DNA of 8,157 nucleotides. It comes from DATGEO01 sp035310015. GTDB taxonomy: Bacteria; Chloroflexota; Dormibacteria; Dormibacterales; Dormibacteraceae. Each line of letters starts with the position of its first letter. Position 1 is the stretch's first letter. The DNA lies in NCBI GenBank assembly GCA_035310015.1, contig DATGEO010000067.1, positions 1 through 8,157 on the forward strand. Reading direction: 5' to 3'. Made by a program: the position numbers and the translations under genes. The notes beneath the pieces are model-generated. The model was not told the origin of the DNA. It was given only the letters and a program-made list of their open reading frames with translations, and did not search any database. Shown here piece by piece: positions 1 through 8,157 of this stretch.

Positions 1-3571
<3,571 letters not shown>

Positions 3572-3577
3572 ACCGTT

Positions 3578-3581
3578 GAGG
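3578..3581 (+). promoter_or_regulatory. Ribosome binding site GAGG deciding the TTG start of the CheR-type gene
   Basis: GAGG, within TTGAGGGGG, lies six bases before the TTG at 3588. The other in-frame TTG at 3576 lies at the left of this same G-rich run and has no purine-rich sequence upstream. This favours 3588 as the start. The inference rests on spacing only. Confidence 0.55.
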
Positions 3582-3587
3582 GGGCTC

Positions 3588-4436
3588 TTGGCACAAACCG
3601 GCGCCGGCCTCAGCCTCGAAGACATCGAGATTCAGCTCCTTTTGGAGGGGATAGCGCTGCACTACGGGTACGACTTCAGGGACTACGCGCCCGGACCGCT
3701 GAGGCGAAACCTCGTCATGAGCATGGCGATGGAAGGCGTGCCGACGATCTCGCGCTACCAGGAGCGCCTGCTGCACGACCCGGAGTGCATGGAGCGCTTT
3801 CTCAACACCGTCGGCGTGAACGTGACGAGCATGTTCCGCAACGCGGATGGCCTGCTCTACCTGCGCGACGAGATCGTGCCGTGGCTGCGGACCTTCCCGT
3901 CCGTGCAGCTGTGGATCGCCGGCTGCGCGACCGGAGAGGACGTGATCTCGCTCGCCATCGTGCTGCACGAGACGGGGATGTTCCACCGCTCGCGCATCTA
4001 CGCGACCGACATCAACGAGCGCAGCCTTCTGACCGCACGGGCGCGGGCTTACCCGCTCGAGAACGTCCAGTCCTACGAAGCCGGCTACGAGCTTGCGGGA
4101 GGCATCGGCACGCTCGCCGACTACTACTCGATCTCCGGCGATGTCGCCACATTCGATCGCAGCCTTCTCGCCAACGTGACTTTTGCGCGCCACAACCTCA
4201 CCACCGACGCTTCCTTCAACGAGTTCCACGTGGCCGTCTGCACCAACGTCCTGAGCCACTTCAGTCCGGCACTGCAGGACAGGGTCTTCACCCTGCTGCA
4301 CGACAGCCTGATCCCGGGTGGCTTTCTGGTGCTCGGCAAGCTCGATTCGATGGCGGGCTCGCGTGTGCGCCACCGCTTCAAGCCAGTACTGGACCGCGGC
4401 GGCGTCTATCGCAGGGCTCGCGATTGGCCCAGTTGA
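3588..4436 (+). CDS. Divergent CheR-type SAM-dependent methyltransferase
   Basis: CheR enzymes transfer a methyl group from S-adenosylmethionine to glutamate side chains of receptors. The 282-residue length fits the family. An N-terminal helical part (about 1-75) precedes a Rossmann methyltransferase domain. Motifs in order are VTSMFR (79-84, CheR TxFFR), the SAM loop GCATGED (112-118, usually GCSTGEE), ATDIN (139-143, with the SAM-contacting Asp), CTNVLSHF (218-225, usually CRNVLIYF) and PGGFLVLG (243-250). The replaced Arg in the CRN motif and the changed tail of the SAM loop mark it as a divergent member. The start chosen is the TTG at 3588, with GAGG six bases upstream; a TTG at 3576 would add four residues. 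It begins 16 bases after the hybrid kinase stop and ends against the next gene, so cotranscription is likely. No chemoreceptor is in view, so the substrate may be one of the neighbouring kinases (inference). Confidence 0.88.
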   Translation: MAQTGAGLSLEDIEIQLLLEGIALHYGYDFRDYAPGPLRRNLVMSMAMEGVPTISRYQERLLHDPECMERFLNTVGVNVTSMFRNADGLLYLRDEIVPWLRTFPSVQLWIAGCATGEDVISLAIVLHETGMFHRSRIYATDINERSLLTARARAYPLENVQSYEAGYELAGGIGTLADYYSISGDVATFDRSLLANVTFARHNLTTDASFNEFHVAVCTNVLSHFSPALQDRVFTLLHDSLIPGGFLVLGKLDSMAGSRVRHRFKPVLDRGGVYRRARDWPS

Positions 4437-4459
4437 AAACTCGGCGGCGTCCGGCGGCG

Positions 4460-5590
4460 ATGGCTTCCGCCCAGCCGGAGCGGACCAACATCCTGATCGT
4501 CGACGACGATGCCTCGAAGGTCGTCGCTCTGCGCAGCGTGCTCGACCCGTTGGGCGAGAACATCGTGGAGGCACGCTCCGGCGCGGATGCGCTGCGCAGC
4601 CTTCTGCGCGAGGATTTCGCGGTCATCCTGCTCGACGTCCGGATGCCGATCATGAACGGCTTCGAGACGGCCGAGCTCATCCGCCAGCGGCCGGCGTCGG
4701 AGCTGACGCCGATCATTTTCGTCACCGCTCTCGACCAGGCGGAAACGGACATGGGCCGCGGATACGAGCTGGGGGCGGTGGACTTCGTCTTCTCCCCCAT
4801 CGTCCCGGCCATCCTTCGGGCCAAGGTCCAGGTCTTCATCGATCTCTACAAGGCACAGCACCAGCTCAAGCGCTACCGCGACCAGCTGCAGGCGCTCGTC
4901 GAAGAGCGCACCGCGGCGCTGACCGCGATCAACCGCGAGCTCGAGGGCTTCAGCTACCTGGTGTCGCACGACCTGACGGCGCCGCTCGTGACCCTGGACA
5001 CCACCACGCACTCGCTCTCAGAAGGCGCTGCAAACCTGGATGAGGGCGCGCGCGCTCAGATCGCCCGCCTTCGCGCCGCGAGCCAGCAGCTGACGAGCCT
5101 TTTCGAGGCCATGCAGACGCTGTTCAAGCTCACGCGAGGCGACATCCGGCGCGAGGACGTCGATGTCTCGCAGGTCGCGGCAGACGTGGTGGCGGACCTG
5201 CAGGCCAAGGAGCCGCATCGCCAGGTGGACGTCCACATCGAGCCCGACCTGCACGTCACAGGCGACGCCAAGCTCGTGCGCGTCCTGGTCCGCAACCTGC
5301 TGAGCAACGCGTGGAAGTTCACGCGCAACGAAGCGCCGGGGACGATAAGCATCGGGAAAGAGGAGGTCGGCGGGGAGACGCGCATCTTCGTGCGCGACAA
5401 CGGTGTGGGCTTCGACATGATCTATGCCCACAAGCTGTTCGGGGCCTTCCAGCGCCTGCACAGCCAGAGCGAGTTCGCGGGCGAAGGCATCGGGCTGGCT
5501 TCGGCGCAGCGGATCGTCAACCGCCACGGCGGCCGGATCTGGGCGGATGGCGCCGTGGGCGAAGGCGCCACGTTCTACTTCGTGATCTAG
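4460..5590 (+). CDS. Receiver-histidine kinase (REC-coiled coil-HisKA-HATPase_c)
   Basis: This cytoplasmic kinase has an N-terminal receiver, so it can be controlled by phosphate from another kinase, probably the upstream hybrid kinase. In the 376-residue product, REC spans about 8-125 with acidic residues D15-D17, phospho-acceptor D59 and T89. The usual Lys before Pro is Ser (S112-P113). A helix (126-160) links to HisKA with H-box VSHDLTAP and H170; relatives usually have SHDLRAP. HATPase_c shows an N-box (N279, N283), G1 DNGVGF (313-318) and G2 GEGIGLA (341-347), followed by a HGGRIW tail typical of phytochrome-type kinases. There is no membrane segment. The ATG start is chosen because it leaves a normal short tail before the first REC strand; its ribosome site is weak. 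An in-frame TTG at 4433 overlaps the CheR-type stop and would add nine residues by translational coupling. It is the third gene of the apparent operon. Confidence 0.9.
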   Translation: MASAQPERTNILIVDDDASKVVALRSVLDPLGENIVEARSGADALRSLLREDFAVILLDVRMPIMNGFETAELIRQRPASELTPIIFVTALDQAETDMGRGYELGAVDFVFSPIVPAILRAKVQVFIDLYKAQHQLKRYRDQLQALVEERTAALTAINRELEGFSYLVSHDLTAPLVTLDTTTHSLSEGAANLDEGARAQIARLRAASQQLTSLFEAMQTLFKLTRGDIRREDVDVSQVAADVVADLQAKEPHRQVDVHIEPDLHVTGDAKLVRVLVRNLLSNAWKFTRNEAPGTISIGKEEVGGETRIFVRDNGVGFDMIYAHKLFGAFQRLHSQSEFAGEGIGLASAQRIVNRHGGRIWADGAVGEGATFYFVI

Positions 5591-5594
5591 TTGT

Positions 5595-5630
5595 CCCCTG
5601 TCCCACTCCGCGGGAGGGGTGAGGGTGAGG
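5595..5630. repeat. Imperfect GC palindrome plus GAGGGT iterations between convergent genes; possible terminator or dispersed repeat remnant
   Basis: TCCC (5601-5604) pairs with GGGA (5612-5615) around a seven-base loop. After a G-G mismatch the stem continues as a T-G wobble and two C-G pairs (5597-5599 with 5617-5619). GGGGTGAGGGTGAGG follows at 5616-5630. The whole lies in the 44-base gap between the stop codons of convergent genes. There is no T-run, so a classic intrinsic terminator is not shown, though a bidirectional hairpin would suit the position. The layout resembles dispersed palindromic repeats with C-rich then GAGGGTGAGG arms found in many GC-rich genomes. That resemblance is from memory and unchecked. 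Confidence 0.45.
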
Positions 5631-5634
5631 CTCT

Positions 5635-6255
5635 TCAGACGTTCCCTGGTTTTTGCGTCACCGGCCAGAACTGGTCGGTGAAGATCACGTAGCGCTGGGT
5701 CGCGAATGCGCCGGCCCATAGTGGCCAGCACGTCGTCAGCGTCAGGTGATAGCCGGGCGCGTCCGGCACCAGGACCGTCCTGTCGGAGGGGCTGACGATC
5801 CGCGTGCCGGTGACGCGGTAGCGGTAGTTCCCATATCGCGTCTGCAGGTCGATCTCATCGCCCACCGTCAGCCGCGGCACGTTGATCCAGTACACGTTGT
5901 GCGCCGCCACGCCGACGGTCCCTGGGTCCCCCGGCCAGGGCGTGTCCGGGTAGTGGCCCGGCCCGCTGTACAGAACCCCTGACGTGACCCCCTCGCGAAC
6001 CGTTGCGAAGTAGCCGATTTTCGGGATGACGATGGCGAAGTCGACGCCGTCGACGGGCCGCTTCAGGTTCGGCGGCACGGTCCGCGGCGGGTCGATCGGA
6101 ACGATGACCTCCGACTTCCAGCGCTTGTCCTGGTTTTGCTGCTGGGCGACCGCCAGCGACGTCGTGTAGAAGAAGCTGACGATCAACAGCACGCCGGCGG
6201 TGATGAACAGCAGGGCGGTGACGCGGAGTGGGTCGAGCGAGCGCAGCCTCGCCAC
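5635..6255 (-). CDS. Class E-like sortase (membrane-anchored cysteine transpeptidase)
   Basis: Sortases cut a C-terminal sorting signal and join the protein to the cell wall or to pilus subunits outside the membrane. The 206-residue product has a short basic N-terminus, one hydrophobic anchor (about 12-34) and a Gln-rich stalk, then the sortase barrel. GPGHYPDTPWPGDPGT (98-113) matches the strand and loop leading to catalytic His119 (AAHNVY). TLTTCWP carries catalytic Cys176, and Arg188 lies in QRYVIF, so the triad is complete. The TLTTC signature and GPGHYP segment point to class E-like enzymes, but class is uncertain without an alignment. GTG 6255 is chosen because AGG lies six bases upstream and it begins seven bases after the receiver gene stop. 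The longer GTG start at 6288 would overlap that gene by 26 bases and lacks a ribosome site. No sortase substrate with an LPxTG-like tail is seen here. Confidence 0.9.
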   Translation of the reverse strand: MARLRSLDPLRVTALLFITAGVLLIVSFFYTTSLAVAQQQNQDKRWKSEVIVPIDPPRTVPPNLKRPVDGVDFAIVIPKIGYFATVREGVTSGVLYSGPGHYPDTPWPGDPGTVGVAAHNVYWINVPRLTVGDEIDLQTRYGNYRYRVTGTRIVSPSDRTVLVPDAPGYHLTLTTCWPLWAGAFATQRYVIFTDQFWPVTQKPGNV

Positions 6256-6261
6256 AGCAGA

Positions 6262-6264
6262 CCT
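6262..6264 (-). promoter_or_regulatory. Weak ribosome binding site AGG for the sortase GTG start
   Basis: On the minus strand AGG overlaps the TAG stop of the receiver gene and is six bases before GTG 6255. It supports the shorter sortase start and translation linked to the upstream gene. The motif is only three bases, so support is modest. Confidence 0.4.
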
Positions 6265-6736
6265 AGTGGGCGAGGATTTTCGCCACACGCGTTGAAAGCT
6301 GCGCGGGCGTCGTGTTCGCCTTGACCACCCAGTCGACGATGCCCAGGCCGCGCGCGTCCTGCTCGCGTCCCGAGAGCCCCAGCGCGTTGGAGAGAATCAT
6401 CACGGGCACGTCCCGGGTGCGCTCGTCCGCGCGAATCCGGCGGAGCACCTCGAGGCCGTCCATTCGCGGCAGCAGCATGTCGAGGAGCACCAGCGACGGC
6501 GGGTCTTCCAGAGCCCTCCGCAATCCCGCCTCGCCGTCGACCACCACGTCGACGTTCCAGCCCTCGGCCTCGAGCTTCATCCGGTACATGTCGGCGATGA
6601 ACCGGTCGTCCTCGATGAACAGGATTCGGCGCGAATGGGCCTGTGGAGCCGGGTCTCCGGCTGAAAAAGTCGAGTCCCCGCGGGTACGCTTGGGTGAGTG
6701 GGGATCGAAAACCGGAGGCGTACGGAAGCCTCCCAC
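6263..6736 (-). CDS. Stand-alone receiver (CheY/Spo0F-like) response regulator, start uncertain
   Basis: This is a single receiver domain with no output domain, so it likely acts by phosphate relay or protein contact. In the 157-residue product numbered from GTG 6736, REC spans about 37-157. It has acidic residues E42, D43 and D44, phospho-acceptor D86 (in LLDMLLPRMDG), S116 in the Thr/Ser switch position and K139 (in VVKAN). The first 36 residues are a low-complexity polar tail. No ATG, GTG or TTG occurs in frame between that GTG and the first REC strand. The start is therefore GTG 6736, a further ATG at 6787, or a rare codon. Either listed start overlaps the divergent kinase gene. The stop is seven bases before the sortase start, so the two are probably cotranscribed. 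The likely phosphodonor is the divergent PAS kinase (inference from position). Confidence 0.82.
   Translation of the reverse strand: MGGFRTPPVFDPHSPKRTRGDSTFSAGDPAPQAHSRRILFIEDDRFIADMYRMKLEAEGWNVDVVVDGEAGLRRALEDPPSLVLLDMLLPRMDGLEVLRRIRADERTRDVPVMILSNALGLSGREQDARGLGIVDWVVKANTTPAQLSTRVAKILAH
6647..6662. promoter_or_regulatory. Inverted repeat AGCCGG-GTCT-CCGGCT upstream of the PAS kinase gene
   Basis: This is a perfect six-base inverted repeat with a four-base loop, followed by GAAAAA on the + strand. It lies inside the polar N-terminal tail of the minus-strand receiver gene and touches the proposed -35 element of the PAS kinase. It could be an operator or a hairpin in the receiver mRNA. In GC-rich DNA such a repeat can arise by chance. 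Confidence 0.3.
6661..6690 (+). promoter_or_regulatory. Candidate promoter for the PAS kinase, giving a leaderless mRNA
   Basis: CTGAAA (6661-6666) is a partial match to TTGACA, and TACGCT (6685-6690) fits the TAnnnT form of a -10 element, with an 18-base spacer. The -10 ends seven bases before GTG 6698, so transcription would begin at or next to the start codon. No clear ribosome site precedes this GTG. Leaderless genes with this geometry are common in Actinomycetota and related groups. The match is by eye. Confidence 0.4.
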
Positions 6737-8134
6737 CTTCTGGATCTGGCTTACGACGCGATCTTCGCCATTGATGCGGAGAGCCATGAGATCTGTTACT
6801 GGAACGCCGGAGCGGAGCGAATGTACGGTTATTCCCGCGAGGAAGCCCTGGGGCGAGTTTCGCGGAGCCTGTTGAAAACCCGATTCCCGGACGGTCGCCA
6901 GATCACTTTCGAGCCCGTTATCCAGGCCGGCACCTGGGAGGGTCGCCTGCTGCAGACGCGCAAGGACGGCTCCGAAGCCCACGTCGAGTGCAAATGGGTG
7001 CTCGACCGCGGCTCCAGCCTGATCCTCGAGGTCAACCGAGAGGTCACTCAGCACGTACTCCTCGCCGAACGGTTCCAGTTGCTGGTGGAGAGTGTGAAGG
7101 ACTATGCCATCTTCCTGCTCGACCCCCAGGGCCTGGTATCGACCTGGAATACGGGCGCTGAGCGCATCAAGGGCTACGAGCAGGACGAGATAATCGGCCG
7201 GCACTACTCGGTGTTCTATCCCGAGGACGCGCGGGGGGAGGGCATCCCGGAGCTCCACCTCCAGCTCGCGGCGGAGGCCGGCTCGGTCGATTACGAAGGC
7301 TGGCGGGTGCGCAAGGACGGCACCCGTTTCTGGGCGGCGGTCGTGCTCACCGCCCTGTTCGATGGATCAGGGCAGCTGATCGGCTTCGCCAAGGTCACCC
7401 GAGACATGACGCAGAAGCAGCTCGAGCGGCAGCGGTTGGAGGAGCTTGAACGCGCCAAGTCGACGTTCCTCAACCTGGTCGCGCACGAGCTGCGCAGCCC
7501 GCTGACAGTGCTGCGCGGCTACCTGTCGCTGTTCCGAGAGGCCGACCCGGCGATGCTGCAGGCGCTCGCGCAAAAGTCGCTGCCGGCGCTGGAGGCGAAG
7601 ACGATCGAGATGACGCGCCTGGTCGACCAGATGGTGGAGATCGCGCGGCTCGAAGAGGGGACCATGGAGCTGCGGACGGAGCGGTTCGACATGACCGCGA
7701 CCGTCGACCGGGCCGTGGAGGCCGCGCGGGCGCTGGACGACGGCGCCCACCACATCACGTTCGAGCCTTTCGGGCAAGAGCTCAACGCCGTCGGCGATGA
7801 GCAGCGCCTGACCATGATCCTGAGCAACCTGCTGTCCAACGCGATCAAATACTCGCCGGAGGGCGGTGACATCATCGTCAGTGTCTCGCGCTCTGGCGCC
7901 ACGGGCCGGGTCACCGTCGTCGACCACGGCGCGGGCATCTCGCCCGAGGACCGGCCCCGGCTCTTCTCGCCGTTCACCCGGGTGAATCGGGACAGCCTGA
8001 AATACGTCCCCGGAACCGGGATGGGCCTGTACCTGTCGCGCGAGCTGGCCCGGCGCCAGGGCGGCGACGTGCTCCTGGTGCGCTCCGGACCCGACGGTTC
8101 GGAGTTCGCGGTGACGGTGCCCTTGAACGACTAG
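6698..8134 (+). CDS. Soluble PAS-PAS sensor histidine kinase
   Basis: This is a 478-residue cytoplasmic sensor kinase with no membrane segment. PAS1 spans about 12-118 (LAYDAIFAID, WNAGAERMYGYS). PAS2 spans about 123-238 (YAIFLLDPQG, WNTGAERIKGY, GWRVRKDGT, GFAKVTRDMT), a form common in bacterial kinases. A short coiled coil (238-255) leads to HisKA with VAHELRSPL and phospho-acceptor H263. HATPase_c shows an N-box (N377, N381), G1 DHGAG (409-413) and G2 GTGMGL (439-444). All catalytic boxes are intact. The PAS ligand cannot be told from sequence. GTG 6698 is the only usable start: TGA lies directly upstream in frame, and the next in-frame ATG falls inside PAS1. It is divergent from the stand-alone receiver gene, whose 5' end it overlaps. 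That receiver is a likely phosphate acceptor because this kinase has none of its own. Confidence 0.93.
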   Translation: MGIENRRRTEASHLLDLAYDAIFAIDAESHEICYWNAGAERMYGYSREEALGRVSRSLLKTRFPDGRQITFEPVIQAGTWEGRLLQTRKDGSEAHVECKWVLDRGSSLILEVNREVTQHVLLAERFQLLVESVKDYAIFLLDPQGLVSTWNTGAERIKGYEQDEIIGRHYSVFYPEDARGEGIPELHLQLAAEAGSVDYEGWRVRKDGTRFWAAVVLTALFDGSGQLIGFAKVTRDMTQKQLERQRLEELERAKSTFLNLVAHELRSPLTVLRGYLSLFREADPAMLQALAQKSLPALEAKTIEMTRLVDQMVEIARLEEGTMELRTERFDMTATVDRAVEAARALDDGAHHITFEPFGQELNAVGDEQRLTMILSNLLSNAIKYSPEGGDIIVSVSRSGATGRVTVVDHGAGISPEDRPRLFSPFTRVNRDSLKYVPGTGMGLYLSRELARRQGGDVLLVRSGPDGSEFAVTVPLND

Positions 8135-8157
8135 CCAGGCGAGTAGCGCCGCGGCAC

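Noticed and set aside
3785..4459. Upstream extension of the REC-kinase reading frame through the CheR-type gene
   Set aside because: This stretch is out of frame with the methyltransferase and encodes Arg/His-rich low complexity; the domain begins just after ATG 4460.
6788..7258. Upstream extension of the receiver reading frame to a 331-residue protein
   Set aside because: The added part is antisense to the PAS domains of the plus-strand kinase and shows no domain of its own.
8135..8157. Possible 3' end of a minus-strand gene entering from the right edge
   Set aside because: Only about eight codons before a stop are visible, too few to support a gene.

Overview
The window is GC-rich and almost fully coding. 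It holds six genes, five of which encode bacterial signal-transduction proteins: three histidine kinases, one stand-alone receiver and one CheR-type methyltransferase. The sixth is a membrane-anchored sortase. Sortases are typical of monoderm bacteria. Together with the GC-rich codon use and the frequent non-ATG starts, this suggests a high-GC Gram-positive-type lineage, such as an actinomycete or a member of the Chloroflexota/Dormibacterota. That assignment is an inference; no ribosomal RNA or universal marker gene is present.

Positions 1-5590 (+ strand) form a tight three-gene set that is probably one operon. The first gene enters from the left edge, so its true start is missing. It encodes a large hybrid kinase with four visible 92-residue HAMP repeat units, then GAF, coiled coil, HisKA, HATPase_c and two receiver domains. 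It is followed closely by a divergent CheR-type methyltransferase gene and then by a receiver-plus-histidine-kinase gene. No CheA, CheW, CheB or chemoreceptor is visible, so the methyltransferase probably serves the kinases rather than flagellar chemotaxis (inference).

Positions 5591-5634 are a short convergent gap holding an imperfect GC palindrome and GAGGGT-type iterations. Positions 5635-6736 (- strand) carry a two-gene unit, a stand-alone receiver protein followed by a class E-like sortase, separated by only a few bases.

Positions 6698-8134 (+ strand) carry a soluble PAS-PAS-HisKA-HATPase_c kinase, divergent from the receiver gene. The two divergent genes appear to overlap head to head at their 5' ends. 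The kinase start has an in-frame stop just before it and a promoter-like -10 element seven bases upstream, which suggests a leaderless mRNA. The kinase and receiver are natural candidates for a phosphorelay pair. No DNA-binding or enzymatic output domain is attached to any receiver in the window. The last 23 bases hold no recognisable gene.
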